This document shows positions 29,472 through 40,226 of a stretch of 64,000 bases of DNA, piece after piece; position 1 is the first letter of the stretch; the number at the start of each line of letters is the position of its first letter. Position numbers and translations under genes: made by a program. Under the pieces are notes generated by a model. That model searched no databases. It had not been told where the DNA came from and worked only from the letters and a program-made list of their open reading frames with translations. The stretch covers positions 1-64,000 of the forward strand of contig NZ_NKHF01000027.1 of the NCBI RefSeq assembly GCF_002744175.1, read 5' to 3'. Origin of the DNA: Pseudoalteromonas piscicida (GTDB taxonomy: Bacteria > Pseudomonadota > Gammaproteobacteria > Enterobacterales > Alteromonadaceae).

Positions 29472-31526
29472 TTACCAGCGATAATCTAGCGAAACCAAAA
29501 CGTTTCTTGGTCTTCCAGGGAAATACCTTTCTCCACTAAATGAAGTGTAATCAGCTCGTTCAGCATAGCGCTCATCGGTCAAATTTTTCACTCTTAAAGT
29601 CAACGCCAGTTGCGGATTTATCTGCCACTTTCCTCTTAATGTCAGCAAATCATGACCTGAGTAGCGATGTCGATTTTCTGGGTCGGTAAAATATGCTCCC
29701 ACATGATGCCAAGCCAGCGACATACTTAAGTTATCAAGCGCTTGCCAGCGTAGCTGCATATTAACCAAATTTCGTGGTGCTGAATCTAGCTCATTACCGT
29801 TTATATTGATGCTATTGAGAATATTGTCTTGCTCGTAGGTATGTTTAGTACGAGTTGCGGCAAGGTCCACCTGCCAGCGTTCAAAGAGTTGATAACTTAG
29901 CTCTAACTCGACCCCTCGATACTTAGCGCGGCCATCATTGATATAGAAAAAATCACTATCTCGGAAGATCAGATTGTCTTTATCCATTTCATAGGCCGCA
30001 ACTTGATAACTCAGCTTGTCTGTACTGCCTTTGATCCCCACCTCAACACTGTTCGCCTTTTCTTCTTGAAGTGATGCTTTTAGTTGCGCTCGCTGGAGCT
30101 GATAAAGCTCAGCCGCTTGAGGCGCACGGTAACCGCTAGACAAGTTAACATAAGCGATGTGTGAAGTTGCCAAAGCATAGCTTAAGCCAAACTGAGGAGA
30201 AAAATAACTAAAGTGATCGGTGTCACTCGCGGGACGACTATAGCGACAGCCCCCCATGCTGCATGTTGATCCATCTTCTTTAGTCCGCCCAGTGGGGAGC
30301 CAATTCTGATAATCGTAGCGCATAGACTCATATCGCCCGCCCAACTCAGCTAGCCAGTTCCCTTGTCGCCAAGTCAACTTTGCGAAAGAAGCGATTTGAC
30401 TTGCGTCGACATCGTAGTCGTAATGTTTTCCTGGTGGGATCGTAGCTTGTAAGAATGCCGAACCCTGAGTCGGTGTTGGCTGATATTGCAGCATCTCCCC
30501 TTGGGTGTATTCCGCATCTACCCCCCAATCTAATTGGACTGAGTCGCTTAATTCTGTTTGTACCAGCGTTTGCAACCCCACGCCGGTTTGACCATTTTCT
30601 TCAAACGGCTTTCCAGGTAAGAAGTGCTTAACAAACTCCATTTCCTGCCAGCGCATGTAAGGTTTCAACAAAACCGTATTAGTGTCATTCCAAAACCAAG
30701 ACACCTCACTCCAGGCTCTGAATGACTCGGCCTTTCTATACGCTTCGGGGTTTTCATTTTGCTTTGCTAAAGTCTTATCTTTGTAGCTATCGTCACCTGT
30801 AATATAGCCTGCCGTATGCTGGTTTAAGTGAGTGTACGTTACCCCTGAAACCACATTAGCCAGCGAACCTTGATACTGGTGCTTTACGCTTATCTTTTGC
30901 TGCTCTACGCTCTCGCCATCGCGATAACCCGTATCTTTTGTTAGCGTCAGCGCGGACCCTAAGCCAAGCGCCTCATTCCCAGCTCCTATTCGCGCTCTAC
31001 TATAGCCATATGAGCCAACATCTACAGCAACACGTGACTCATCTTGAATATGATTTGCGGTGATCACATTGACCACTCCGTGTACGGCATTAGAGCCATA
31101 AAGTACGCTATTAGGCCCTTTTAGCACTTCGATACGTTCTGCCGCTTCAAAGTGAGATTCAAACAATTCATTGATATTGCAAAACCCAGCGGCTCTGAGG
31201 GCAATACCATCTTCTGCCATCAAGATACCACCACACGCCCCAGCACCTGATAACACTTGGGAGCGCAAAGCAGGTAAGTATTCTTGCCCGTTACCATGCT
31301 GTATATTGGCTCCTGCAACCAACCTCAAGGCCTTTTCAATGTGTGTAACACCGATATCCTCAAGTTGGGCTTCAGATAGCTGTGAGAGGCTAACAGGACG
31401 CTCTCCTGTCGTTGTGGCTAGTCTGGATGCTGTTGTTGTAATAATTTCGAATTCGTTGTTTTCTGTTGCTAGGCTTGGCTGCGAAGCAAAGGCACAACCC
31501 GCAAGAGCGAATGCCAGTTTCTTCAT
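29472..31526 (-). CDS. TonB-dependent outer membrane receptor
   Basis: A 684-residue outer-membrane receptor that imports an unidentified ligand using TonB energy. It has a signal peptide (about 1-20, ending SLA) and a probable TonB box near EFEIITTTASR (25-35). A plug domain follows (about 40-155, with RIEVLKGPNSVLYGSNAVHG), then a 22-strand barrel ending in FPGRPRNVLVSLDYRW with a terminal tryptophan. Two cysteines in the plug (C98, C116) and a CSMGGC segment in an extracellular loop (about 425-430) are uncommon. No transport or regulatory genes adjoin it, so the substrate cannot be guessed. It could be a siderophore, cobalamin-like or metal receptor. Confidence 0.88.
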   Translation of the reverse strand: MKKLAFALAGCAFASQPSLATENNEFEIITTTASRLATTTGERPVSLSQLSEAQLEDIGVTHIEKALRLVAGANIQHGNGQEYLPALRSQVLSGAGACGGILMAEDGIALRAAGFCNINELFESHFEAAERIEVLKGPNSVLYGSNAVHGVVNVITANHIQDESRVAVDVGSYGYSRARIGAGNEALGLGSALTLTKDTGYRDGESVEQQKISVKHQYQGSLANVVSGVTYTHLNQHTAGYITGDDSYKDKTLAKQNENPEAYRKAESFRAWSEVSWFWNDTNTVLLKPYMRWQEMEFVKHFLPGKPFEENGQTGVGLQTLVQTELSDSVQLDWGVDAEYTQGEMLQYQPTPTQGSAFLQATIPPGKHYDYDVDASQIASFAKLTWRQGNWLAELGGRYESMRYDYQNWLPTGRTKEDGSTCSMGGCRYSRPASDTDHFSYFSPQFGLSYALATSHIAYVNLSSGYRAPQAAELYQLQRAQLKASLQEEKANSVEVGIKGSTDKLSYQVAAYEMDKDNLIFRDSDFFYINDGRAKYRGVELELSYQLFERWQVDLAATRTKHTYEQDNILNSININGNELDSAPRNLVNMQLRWQALDNLSMSLAWHHVGAYFTDPENRHRYSGHDLLTLRGKWQINPQLALTLRVKNLTDERYAERADYTSFSGERYFPGRPRNVLVSLDYRW

Positions 31527-31684
31527 GTTGATACCAGTTTGATGTTAGCTTCTATCTATCTTTTTAATTCAGTGAGCTTTGCTGAGACAAGAAAACTTTG
31601 TCGATAACGCAAAGCCTTTGCATTCAATTAAGCCGGCAAAAATAAAGGGCTATGAAGCCCTTCGTGATTTGTCTTGGTGCGGCG

Positions 31685-32419
31685 TTATGCTTGCCTTGCC
31701 TCTAGCATCAAGCGCTTCATGTCTCGAACCGCTTTCTCTAGGCCATCTACCGCTGCTCTTGCAATAATGGCGTGGCCAATATTGAGCTCATAAATTTCTG
31801 GCATTTCGGCAATCGCTTTAACGTTGTGATAATGCAGACCGTGACCCGCATTAACAACAATCCCTAGGCTATGTGCATATTTCACGCCTTCGCGGATCCG
31901 TTCAAGCTCAGCTTGCATTTCAGCGTCGTTTTCTGCGTCGGCATAAGCGCCTGTGTGAATCTCAATATAAGGGGCGCCCGTTTGTTTCGCTGCATCCAAT
32001 TGCGTCTTATCAGCGTCAATAAAGAGGCTAACCTTGATCCCTGCCTCGGTTAAGCGTTTAGTGGCAGCCGTCACTTTATCTAGATTGCCCGCTACGTCTA
32101 GCCCGCCTTCAGTTGTAAGCTCTTCACGTTTTTCTGGTACTAAGCAAACGTATTGTGGTTTCACTTCGCAGGCAATGTCTAGCATCTCGTCAGTCACCGC
32201 AATTTCTAAGTTCATGCGAGTCTGGATTGTCTTGGCCATCACATACACATCACGGTCTTGAATATGGCGACGGTCTTCACGCAAGTGAATAGTAATACCA
32301 TCTGCACCGGCGTGCTCTGCAACCGCCGCGGCGTGCGCTGGATCAGGGTAGCTTGTGCCACGCGCCTGACGGAGCGTTGCAATATGGTCTACGTTTACGC
32401 CAAGTAAAATATCTTTCAT
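31685..32419 (-). CDS. pdxJ: Pyridoxine 5'-phosphate synthase
   Basis: Condenses 1-deoxyxylulose 5-phosphate with 3-amino-2-oxopropyl phosphate in de novo vitamin B6 synthesis. The 244-residue TIM barrel begins [20 protein letters not shown], and shows [22 protein letters not shown] and [12 protein letters not shown], all typical. It is last in the lepA-lepB-rnc-era-recO-pdxJ cluster, the same order as E. coli. Confidence 0.97.
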   Translation of the reverse strand: MKDILLGVNVDHIATLRQARGTSYPDPAHAAAVAEHAGADGITIHLREDRRHIQDRDVYVMAKTIQTRMNLEIAVTDEMLDIACEVKPQYVCLVPEKREELTTEGGLDVAGNLDKVTAATKRLTEAGIKVSLFIDADKTQLDAAKQTGAPYIEIHTGAYADAENDAEMQAELERIREGVKYAHSLGIVVNAGHGLHYHNVKAIAEMPEIYELNIGHAIIARAAVDGLEKAVRDMKRLMLEARQA

Positions 32420-32509
32420 CGTTTATCCCTTGATAATATGAGCGAGTGAACGACGCATCGCTCACTACTGCAATATCAGTTGCATCAGTATTGTGCGTAC
32501 CAACTGATA

Positions 32510-33202
32510 CTATTTTTTTGTAATAAAGAGTTCTCTGCTTTTAAGTCCCTGCCTGCCTACCAGCGGCGCCATTAACTTGCGTGTTAACCACTTTGCCGCC
32601 CTTCGTACTGCAAGGTCTTGATAATCTTGGTTGGCCATAGCCAATAATATACTGCCGGGTATCGTATCAGGTTCACGCCCAACCGCAATAAATCCGTATT
32701 CAGCAACATATTTATACGCTTTTTTTGGGTTGACTGGATTACCTTCGGCATCAAATTCTAGTTCTACTCCAAACCCAAGCTCCGCAAGCAATTGCAATTC
32801 AAAACTGCGTAAAATAGGCTCAACATCGTCATCTTCAGCTAAACGCGTGAGATGTAACTGATAAAGTGCAAAAATTTGCTCTAAAGGTTCGTTGGTAGGC
32901 ACTACCCGCTGCGTCAATTCATTGAGATATAGACCACAATAAAGCTGACGACCAAGTAGGTGTACTTGATGATCGGTAGGTTCAAAACGGTTTACATACT
33001 TGAAGTCATACCTACCTGCATATTGCAGTAACAGTAAGGAAAATGGTCGTAGCTGAGCGTTATGCTTGAGGGATTGCTTGCCCTTTACTCGGGCAAGCAT
33101 TTTGAGTTGTCCAACACCTTCGACTAGCACGTCAAGCAACACCTGAGAATCGCTATATGGTCTGCGATGCAACAGATAGGCCTGTCGAAAGTCGCTATCC
33201 AA
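32510..33202 (-). CDS. recO: DNA repair protein RecO
   Basis: Mediator that, with RecR, loads RecA on SSB-coated single strands in the RecF pathway. The 230-residue protein has the N-terminal OB-fold (AYLLHRRPYSDSQVLLDVL) and the helical C-terminal domain. No zinc-finger cysteines are seen, as in E. coli RecO. It begins directly after the era stop codon (no gap), so translation is probably coupled. Confidence 0.94.
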   Translation of the reverse strand: MDSDFRQAYLLHRRPYSDSQVLLDVLVEGVGQLKMLARVKGKQSLKHNAQLRPFSLLLLQYAGRYDFKYVNRFEPTDHQVHLLGRQLYCGLYLNELTQRVVPTNEPLEQIFALYQLHLTRLAEDDDVEPILRSFELQLLAELGFGVELEFDAEGNPVNPKKAYKYVAEYGFIAVGREPDTIPGSILLAMANQDYQDLAVRRAAKWLTRKLMAPLVGRQGLKSRELFITKK

Positions 33203-34102
33203 TCAGTCTTCTCCGTACCCTAAACTACGTAGTGCACGTTCGTCGTCTGCCCAGCCAGATTTTACTTTAACCCAGCACTCTAGATAGACTTTGTTTTCGA
33301 GCATGTCTTCAAGATCTTTACGCGCTTCACGACCAATCACTTTCAGCTTCTCGCCTTTGTTACCAATCACCATGCGTTTTTGTGACTCTCGCTCAACTAA
33401 GATCAAAGCATTGATCTGCCAAACGCCGTTGTCTTGCCATTTAAACTGCTCAATCTCTACAGTAACGGAATAAGGTAATTCATCGCCCATAAAGCGCATA
33501 AGCTTTTCACGCACTATTTCAGCCGCCAAGAAACGCATAGAACGGTCTGTTACATAATCTTCAGGGAAAAAGAATTCACACGCAGGTAAGCGCTTGTGAA
33601 CCTCTTCTTTGATCATATCAACGTTCTTGCCTTGCTTAGCTGAGATAGGCACGATCCCGATAAAGTCGCCTTGCTCACTTAACCACTGGATGTGTGGCAT
33701 CAACAAGTCTTTATCTTTAACCTGATCGGTCTTATTCATCACCACCAGAATTGGCCGGCCACTGTCTTTTACTTTGGCCAGAACCATTTCATCATCAGAT
33801 GTCCAGTGAGTACCTTCAACAACAAAGATTACTAACTCGACATCACCGATAGAGCTTGAGGCAGCACGGTTCATTAGACGGTTAATGGCACGCTTTTCTT
33901 CAATATGAAGTCCGGGCGTATCAACGTACACCGCCTGATAGTTACCCTCTGTGTGGATCCCCATAATGCGGTGACGAGTAGTTTGTGGTTTGCGCGAGGT
34001 AATACTTACCTTTTGCTCTACCAATTTATTTAATAGTGTCGATTTACCTACGTTAGGTCGACCGACGATGGCAATCATGCCGCAATGCGTATCAAGCGTC
34101 AT
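33203..34102 (-). CDS. era: GTPase Era
   Basis: Essential GTPase that binds the 3' end of 16S rRNA and checks 30S maturation. The 299-residue protein has G1 GRPNVGKST (14-22), the DTPGLH and NKTD motifs, and a C-terminal KH domain ([19 protein letters not shown]). It overlaps rnc by 11 bases; the pairing of era with RNase III reflects linked roles in rRNA processing. Confidence 0.97.
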   Translation of the reverse strand: MTLDTHCGMIAIVGRPNVGKSTLLNKLVEQKVSITSRKPQTTRHRIMGIHTEGNYQAVYVDTPGLHIEEKRAINRLMNRAASSSIGDVELVIFVVEGTHWTSDDEMVLAKVKDSGRPILVVMNKTDQVKDKDLLMPHIQWLSEQGDFIGIVPISAKQGKNVDMIKEEVHKRLPACEFFFPEDYVTDRSMRFLAAEIVREKLMRFMGDELPYSVTVEIEQFKWQDNGVWQINALILVERESQKRMVIGNKGEKLKVIGREARKDLEDMLENKVYLECWVKVKSGWADDERALRSLGYGED

Positions 34103-34769
34103 TCTTTAATATCTTAAGCGCTTTTTCGGCAGCTTTTTGCTCGGCTTTACGTCGCGAGCTGCCTACTGAAATTATACTTTCCATCCCTTCCACTATACAT
34201 TCAACCGTGAATGTTTGGTTATGAGCTTGGCCTTTTGTGTCAATTACCGTATAGCCTGGTAATGGCAGTTTTCGAGCCTGCAAATATTCTTGCAACAGCG
34301 TTTTTGGGTCTTTTTGATTGTGCCCAGGAGAAATCGCCGTTAAACGGGAATCATACCAACTAAGCACTAAATCTCGGCACACATCGATGTCGGAGTCTAG
34401 GAAGACTGCGCCTATGATGGCTTCAACCGCATCGGCAAGCGTTGACTCACGGCGGAAACCACCGCTTTTTAACTCACCGGGACCGAGACGCAAATAATCA
34501 CCCAGCGCAAATTCCACACCGAATTCCGCTAGGGTTTGCCCGCGTACAAGCGTTGAGCGCATGCGGCTTAAATCACCTTCACGCGCTTTTGGAAACTTGT
34601 GATACAAAGCATTTGCAATCACAAAGCTTAAAATAGAGTCACCTAAAAATTCGAGACGCTCGTTGTGCTGGCCTTTGTGACTACGATGAGTCAAAGCCTG
34701 CTCAAGCAGCGCCTTATCACTGAAGTGATACCCTATTTTATTATAAAGTTCTTCTACGTTTCTTTTCAT
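34092..34769 (-). CDS. rnc: Ribonuclease III
   Basis: Cuts double-stranded RNA, releasing pre-16S and pre-23S rRNA and processing mRNAs. The 225-residue protein shows the signature [18 protein letters not shown], the second acidic motif [16 protein letters not shown], and a C-terminal double-stranded-RNA-binding domain (about 155-223, ending [15 protein letters not shown]). It starts two bases after lepB and overlaps era. Confidence 0.97.
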   Translation of the reverse strand: MKRNVEELYNKIGYHFSDKALLEQALTHRSHKGQHNERLEFLGDSILSFVIANALYHKFPKAREGDLSRMRSTLVRGQTLAEFGVEFALGDYLRLGPGELKSGGFRRESTLADAVEAIIGAVFLDSDIDVCRDLVLSWYDSRLTAISPGHNQKDPKTLLQEYLQARKLPLPGYTVIDTKGQAHNQTFTVECIVEGMESIISVGSSRRKAEQKAAEKALKILKNDA

Positions 34770-34771
34770 TG

Positions 34772-35706
34772 TTACTGAATACTACCTAGGCGCTCAAAAC
34801 GAACACCGGTTGGAACCCACCCTGGCAAAATGCTGTCTGGGCCATTATCAAAGTCAAAGCTTAACCAAATAAACACCGCTCGACCAACCAAGTTTTCATC
34901 CGGAACAAAGCCCCACATACGACTATCTTGGCTGTTGTTACGGTTATCACCCATCGCAAAATAACTACCTTCAGGTACTACCCACTCATCACGGCGAGTA
35001 CCAGCTTGCTGATAATAGCGATCTGTTAATTCTAAAACTTCTGGATTAATTAAAATATCATGTTTAACGTTTGGCAAATGCTCGGTTAACCGAACTAACT
35101 GCATTGGGCCTTGCGTAAATTCATCACGATTTACAATATCAACATCAATCTTATTGTATTCACCACAGGCTAGGCCATTCGCCTCGCTTGCACCCTCTTC
35201 GCACTTTGGCTTGATGTAAAGCTGTCGATTGCGATAGACGATATGATCGCCAGGTAAGCCCACAATGCGTTTAATAAAATCAATACGCTCATCTAATGGA
35301 AACTTGAACACGGCAATGTCGCCACGTTCAGGCGTACCTGTTTCAATAATCTTGCTACGCCAAACTGGGTCTTTAATCCCATAGGCGTACTTTTCCACCA
35401 AGATAAAATCGCCATCCAACAAGGTTGCATCATCGAGCCTGATGGAATTTGAAACGGTTCAAAAATAAATGAGCGGAAAATCGTGATTGCCGCGATCATC
35501 GGAAAAATTGATTTCGCATTTTCAACAATGGCAGGTTCTGGCGCTATTTCAGCAATAATGTCGTCATCCAACTGAGTTTCTGACGCACCTTGCGCAATAG
35601 CAAGTCGAGCTTGTCTTTTTGGCGCATACACCAAGTGATCGATCAACCAAATAAGGCCCGAACCGACCGTGAGTAGCACCAATAAAATTGAAAAATAACC
35701 TGCCAT
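34772..35706 (-). pseudogene. lepB: lepB, signal peptidase I, interrupted by a one-base frameshift
   Basis: Signal peptidase I cuts signal peptides from exported proteins at the periplasmic face. The reading frame is split. The 5' part (35706 to about 35428) encodes two membrane segments and [11 protein letters not shown] with the catalytic Ser91. The 3' part resumes in another frame as [20 protein letters not shown] and carries the [11 protein letters not shown] lysine region and [17 protein letters not shown]. The second ATG of SGSMM is followed by CAACC where CCAACC would restore MMPTLLDGDF, so one C is missing near 35427. The span of 935 bases becomes 936, or 311 residues, if it is added. 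LepB is essential in E. coli, so a sequencing or assembly error is the likeliest cause. Every other part looks intact. Confidence 0.9.
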
Positions 35707-35718
35707 TTGTATTTCCTG

Positions 35719-37506
35719 TTACTTACCGACTTTCAATATTGCTAAGAATGCGTCTTGAGGCACTTCAACGTTACCAAGTTGCTTCATCCGCTTCTTACCT
35801 TCTTTTTGCTTCTGTAGTAGCTTTTTCTTACGGCTCACGTCACCACCATAACATTTTGCAATTACGTTTTTACGCAACTGCTTCACCGTACTACGTGCGA
35901 TAACGTGATTACCAATTGCAGCTTGAATAGCAATATCAAACATTTGGCGAGGGATCAATTCTCTCAATGCTTCTGCTAACTGGCGACCTCTGCTTTGAGA
36001 GCCATCTCGGTGAACAATTATTGCCAAGGCATCAACACGATCGCCGTTAATTAGAATATCTACACGCACCATGTCAGAAGGCTGGAAGCGCTTAAAGTTA
36101 TAATCAAGAGAAGCAAAACCACGGCTGGTCGACTTCAGCTTGTCAAAGAAGTCCATCACCACCTCTGACATTGGTAGCTCATAGGTTACCGCCACTTGCT
36201 TGCCGTGATAGCTCATCTTGGTTTGTACACCACGCTTTTCAACACATAGCGTAATAACATTACCTAAATATTCTTGCGGTACTAGAATATTCGCTTCCAC
36301 AATTGGTTCGCGAATTTCAATAATATCGTTTACCGGTGGTAAATCCGAAGGATTATCGATTTTCACAACTCCGTGCTTGGTCTCTACTTCGTAGATTACC
36401 GTTGGAGCTGTGGTGATCAGATCCATGTCGTATTCACGTTCTAGGCGCTCTTGAATAATCTCCATGTGGAGCATGCCCAAGAAGCCACAACGGAAACCAA
36501 AGCCAAGTGCTGTTGAGTTTTCTGGCTCGAAGAATAACGAAGCATCGTTGAGGCTTAGTTTATTAAGCGCATCGCGGAAGTTTTCGTAATCATCAGATGA
36601 AATTGGGAACATGCCCGCATATACCTGAGGCTTCACCTTTTGGAAACCAGGCAAACGGTCTGTTGCAGAATCACGAGCCATGGTAATGGTATCACCTACC
36701 GGTGCGCCGTGGATATCTTTGATACCGGCAATCACAAAACCAACTTCACCGGTCTTTAGTACACCTGTGTTAGTTTGCTTTGGTGTAAAGATACCGACTT
36801 TATCCACTTGATGAGCTTGCTCTGTCGACATAATTTTAATTTTCTCGCCAGCTCTTAGCTCACCATTTTTGATCCGTACCAAAGAAACTACGCCTTGGTA
36901 TGGGTCAAACCATGAGTCGATGATTAGCGCTTGAAGTGGTGCATCGGTTTCACCTTCTGGCGGCGGAATGTCACGGACGATCACCTCAAGTACTTCGTCG
37001 ATACCAATACCGGTTTTGGCACTACAGCGAACCGCTTCTAACGCTTCAATACCCACGATGTCTTCGATTTCCTCGGCAACACGTAACGGATCGGCTTGCG
37101 GTAAGTCAATTTTGTTCAGTACTGGAATAACTTCCAAGTCCATCTCAATTGCTGTGTAACAGTTGGCGAGCGTTTGTGCTTCAACACCTTGACCTGCATC
37201 AACAACGAGTAATGCACCTTCACACGCAGCAAGAGAGCGCGACACTTCATAGCTGAAGTCTACGTGTCCTGGTGTGTCGATGAAGTTAAGCTGGTATGTT
37301 TCACCATCTTTGGCCTTATAGTTAAGCGTTACGCTTTGTGCCTTAATGGTAATGCCGCGCTCACGTTCGATGTCCATCGAATCCAGTACCTGCTGCTGCA
37401 TTTCGCGGTCTGTTAAACCTCCACAAACTTGGATTAAGCGGTCTGATAGCGTCGATTTTCCATGGTCAATGTGGGCAATAATAGAAAAGTTACGGATATG
37501 CTTCAT
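35719..37506 (-). CDS. lepA: Elongation factor 4 (LepA)
   Basis: Translational GTPase that acts on the ribosome during initiation/biogenesis and back-translocation. The 595-residue protein shows AHIDHGKST (11-19), [16 protein letters not shown] and NKIDLP, followed by domains II, III, V and the LepA-specific C-terminal domain (ending [19 protein letters not shown]). It is upstream of lepB in the usual lepA-lepB pair, 12 bases apart. Confidence 0.98.
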   Translation of the reverse strand: MKHIRNFSIIAHIDHGKSTLSDRLIQVCGGLTDREMQQQVLDSMDIERERGITIKAQSVTLNYKAKDGETYQLNFIDTPGHVDFSYEVSRSLAACEGALLVVDAGQGVEAQTLANCYTAIEMDLEVIPVLNKIDLPQADPLRVAEEIEDIVGIEALEAVRCSAKTGIGIDEVLEVIVRDIPPPEGETDAPLQALIIDSWFDPYQGVVSLVRIKNGELRAGEKIKIMSTEQAHQVDKVGIFTPKQTNTGVLKTGEVGFVIAGIKDIHGAPVGDTITMARDSATDRLPGFQKVKPQVYAGMFPISSDDYENFRDALNKLSLNDASLFFEPENSTALGFGFRCGFLGMLHMEIIQERLEREYDMDLITTAPTVIYEVETKHGVVKIDNPSDLPPVNDIIEIREPIVEANILVPQEYLGNVITLCVEKRGVQTKMSYHGKQVAVTYELPMSEVVMDFFDKLKSTSRGFASLDYNFKRFQPSDMVRVDILINGDRVDALAIIVHRDGSQSRGRQLAEALRELIPRQMFDIAIQAAIGNHVIARSTVKQLRKNVIAKCYGGDVSRKKKLLQKQKEGKKRMKQLGNVEVPQDAFLAILKVGK

Positions 37507-37565
37507 ATACTGGATTCAATACTTCTGTTAGTCACAAATAGAGATTAAGGCCTCGATTTTACATT

Positions 37566-38024
37566 TTATTTAGTACAATCACCAACTATTTGCGTTATTG
37601 GTAGGCTAATTGGGTAAATTTTTATCACTTTTACCTGATGCTTGAGTGAATTACCCTTCTTTTTGGCAAAGAACAAGCCCATCGCTGCACTTAAAAAAGC
37701 GATGGCTATCTGCCATGGTTCATCGAGTTCTAGTAAAAGCGCTGCGAAAAACATACCGATAAAGGCACATATCAGCGGCAACATGTAAACATAAAACGCA
37801 TGCTTCACCACATTAGTGTCATCCAAAGCCAGCTTTATTTTTTGACCGACTTGAACAGATTCATTTAACTCGATGGGAAATTGTTTTTTGTGGGTGCCAA
37901 AAAGTTTGGCAAAAACTTGAGAGCCACACTTGCCGTTACAACCTTCACAAGCGGGTTTAGGTTCAGCTTCTAGATAGACAGTTGCCCCTTTGATGGTAGC
38001 AACTGTCAGGGTTTGTTCAATCAT
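37566..38024 (-). CDS. rseC: SoxR-reducing/sigma-E regulatory protein RseC
   Basis: A 152-residue inner-membrane protein of the RseC/MucC family. The N-terminal soluble part carries a cysteine cluster (CEGCNGKCGS), followed by two adjacent membrane helices (about 80-120). In E. coli RseC is linked to the redox state of SoxR and has a mild effect on sigma-E. It overlaps rseB by four bases (ATGA). Confidence 0.92.
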   Translation of the reverse strand: MIEQTLTVATIKGATVYLEAEPKPACEGCNGKCGSQVFAKLFGTHKKQFPIELNESVQVGQKIKLALDDTNVVKHAFYVYMLPLICAFIGMFFAALLLELDEPWQIAIAFLSAAMGLFFAKKKGNSLKHQVKVIKIYPISLPITQIVGDCTK

Positions 38025-38971
38025 AAAGGTCTTTTCACAGACTCAGCAATTGCTTTGGCGGTCATCGCAGGAATATTCCCAACCACAGAGACATCAAATG
38101 CACCGGTATTATGGACATACACTGTTGTCGCCCCTGATGAAAGCGCACCACTTGGTCGTTGACCTGGAAGCGGACGTTGCACAAATACCGAAATATCGAC
38201 TAGACCGTCAGAATACAAGTAGTAGTCTGCTAACTCATTATTTAAATCTAATTTATGTCTGTCAGATTTTAACAGTTCAAAGCCTTGAGGTAACCATCCA
38301 ATTTGCCAATTATTTTTAGTGCCATTCTCAAGGGTTTTCAACAAACCTGAAACGGGCTCTGGAAATTGCTTTTGTGATAGTTCAAGCAGCTGCTCTGTTG
38401 GCGCTTCAGTTACGCTAATATGTGTCAGTTGCAGTTGTTCTAATAATTCACCTTCTTGATTGACATACGCAGACTTCAGCAGTAGCGATGATTCTGTATC
38501 TATCCACAGCCAATAATTGTATTTAGCGTCGTCTTTTGCTTCTAATCTGACAAGCTGTGCTGGCCTATCAACGATACGACCTTTACCACCGAGTACAAAG
38601 TCGTAGCTCTCTTTTAAGCTGTCGATATTTTTGAATAGCACCTCAGGAATAGGGCCTGCTATTGAATCTGTTTGGATGGTATAAGGGTCTGATTTTGGCT
38701 CAAAATAGGTGACTTTATCGCCAATTCGGACCATTTCAAGACCGGCACCGTTCAACAAGCTGAGTAGTTCAAGCTCAGTGCCTTCTATGTTGCCGTGCAA
38801 CCAACGGTATGGCTCCATCGACTTTCCTTTAACCACAACGAAAGATGCATCAAAATTTCTTTGATGCACCGCTTCGGCCATATCTTTTAGCAGTTGCTTG
38901 GCTGATACGCTTTCATTTGCCCACAGCCAACTAGAGAAAAATACACTTACTACAACTAACAGTGCTCTCAT
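38021..38971 (-). CDS. rseB: Sigma-E factor regulatory protein RseB
   Basis: Periplasmic protein that binds RseA and protects it from DegS; it senses mislocalised lipopolysaccharide or lipoproteins. The 316-residue precursor has a signal peptide (MRALLVVVSVFFSSWLWA), an N-terminal LolA-like domain (about 25-210) and a small C-terminal domain (about 225-315, with PLPGQRPSGALSSGATTVYV). Its start follows the rseA stop with no gap. Confidence 0.94.
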   Translation of the reverse strand: MRALLVVVSVFFSSWLWANESVSAKQLLKDMAEAVHQRNFDASFVVVKGKSMEPYRWLHGNIEGTELELLSLLNGAGLEMVRIGDKVTYFEPKSDPYTIQTDSIAGPIPEVLFKNIDSLKESYDFVLGGKGRIVDRPAQLVRLEAKDDAKYNYWLWIDTESSLLLKSAYVNQEGELLEQLQLTHISVTEAPTEQLLELSQKQFPEPVSGLLKTLENGTKNNWQIGWLPQGFELLKSDRHKLDLNNELADYYLYSDGLVDISVFVQRPLPGQRPSGALSSGATTVYVHNTGAFDVSVVGNIPAMTAKAIAESVKRPL

Positions 38972-39592
38972 TTATTGCTCTTTGTCCTCTTGCTTACCAG
39001 CCTTTTCATCAGCCGTTTGCTGTAGGGCATATGCCATACGTGACTGTCTCTGATGCTCTAATACTAACGCACCAATGCGCTGCTGTTGAAGCTCACGAAT
39101 ACCCTTCGCTGCAGATTCAAGCGCAGGCTCTGTTGACAAGCTAACAGGAGAAACACCACCAGCAAACGGAGTTGATTGAAGTTGTAGTGTGTCACTGCTT
39201 GGCAATGCAGGTTCTGTACTTAATGTATTAACACCAAGTACTGCGAACAAGGAAACACTTGCTGCGATTGCAATCTGTGCAAATGGCTTTCGCCACGCAC
39301 TTAACTCTACCACATTACTCTTTGGTGCCTGTGTCTGCTTTTTCTCTACCACAGGCTCGCTGTACGTCTGCTCAAGCTCTAATGCAGCTGCAAAGCTATT
39401 GGTGATATCGATACAGGGCGTGTCTTGCTTCTCGCTACGCATTACATCACCAATCAAGGCATATCGTGCAAACTTTTGTTCGTCTACACGAACATCCGTT
39501 TCGGCGTTGAGTGGCAGATCACCGTCAAAAATTTGCGATGTCGTTAAATCTTCTGCCACTTGTTTATCAGCTTGTGCCATATTAAGACTCAC
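38972..39592 (-). CDS. rseA: Anti-sigma-E factor RseA
   Basis: Single-pass membrane protein that holds sigma-E at the membrane until DegS and RseP cut it. The 206-residue protein has a cytoplasmic sigma-binding part (about 1-100, with FARYALIGDVMR), one membrane helix (about 104-124, AQIAIAASVSLFAVLGVNTL) and a Q-rich periplasmic tail for DegS and RseB. Sequence is weakly conserved in this family, but position and layout make the call firm. It overlaps rpoE by 11 bases. Confidence 0.93.
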   Translation of the reverse strand: MSLNMAQADKQVAEDLTTSQIFDGDLPLNAETDVRVDEQKFARYALIGDVMRSEKQDTPCIDITNSFAAALELEQTYSEPVVEKKQTQAPKSNVVELSAWRKPFAQIAIAASVSLFAVLGVNTLSTEPALPSSDTLQLQSTPFAGGVSPVSLSTEPALESAAKGIRELQQQRIGALVLEHQRQSRMAYALQQTADEKAGKQEDKEQ

Positions 39593-40163
39593 CTATTAAT
39601 GGGTTCAAATTGTTATCTATCGCTTCCCTTGCGCGAAAAATTCTCGAACGGACCGTACCAACTGGACAATCCATAATAACAGCGATTTCTTCATAACTCA
39701 TGCCTTCAATTTCACGCAATGTAATTGCGGTTTTTAAGTCATCTGGCAAACGTTCTATGGTCTTGAATATCACTGCTTTGACTTCATCACTTAACAATAG
39801 ATTTTCAGGAGACGCATTTGATCTTAGTTGGTCTGCACCATCGTAAAATTCTGCTTCTTCTGCATCCACGTCATTTGCAGGCGGCTTTCTACCTTGTGCC
39901 ACCAAATAATTCTTTGAACAGTTAACCGCGATTCTATACAACCAAGTATAAAATGCGCTTTCGCCCCTAAAGTTAGGCAACGCTCGATAAGCTTTAATGA
40001 ACGTTTCCTGCGCCACATCCGCCACATCGCCTTGATTTGCTACATATCGAGAAATCAGCGCTGCGACCTTATTTTGATACTTGGCAACTAACAGGTTGAA
40101 TGCGTTTTTATCTCCCTGTTGAACGCGTTTAACTATATTTAGATCTAAATCCTGCTCGCTCAT
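39582..40163 (-). CDS. rpoE: RNA polymerase sigma factor RpoE (sigma-E)
   Basis: Extracytoplasmic-function sigma factor for envelope stress. The 193-residue protein has region 2 (DVAQETFIKAYRALPNFRG followed by FYTWLYRIAVN) and region 4 with the helix-turn-helix MSYEEIAVIMDCPVGTVRSR. It heads rpoE-rseA-rseB-rseC, its own control genes, and has a matching sigma-E promoter 64-90 bases upstream of the start. Confidence 0.98.
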   Translation of the reverse strand: MSEQDLDLNIVKRVQQGDKNAFNLLVAKYQNKVAALISRYVANQGDVADVAQETFIKAYRALPNFRGESAFYTWLYRIAVNCSKNYLVAQGRKPPANDVDAEEAEFYDGADQLRSNASPENLLLSDEVKAVIFKTIERLPDDLKTAITLREIEGMSYEEIAVIMDCPVGTVRSRIFRAREAIDNNLNPLIGES

Positions 40164-40226
40164 TCGAGCCGGTACTCCTCTTTTTGTTTTTCTAAATCGT
40201 ATCTAGTTGCCATCATTCACAGCTAC

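Noticed and set aside
34772..35706. Programmed frameshift in lepB
   Set aside because: There is no slippery heptamer, stimulatory structure or Shine-Dalgarno signal at the junction, and the family is not known to use recoding. A single missing C explains it simply.
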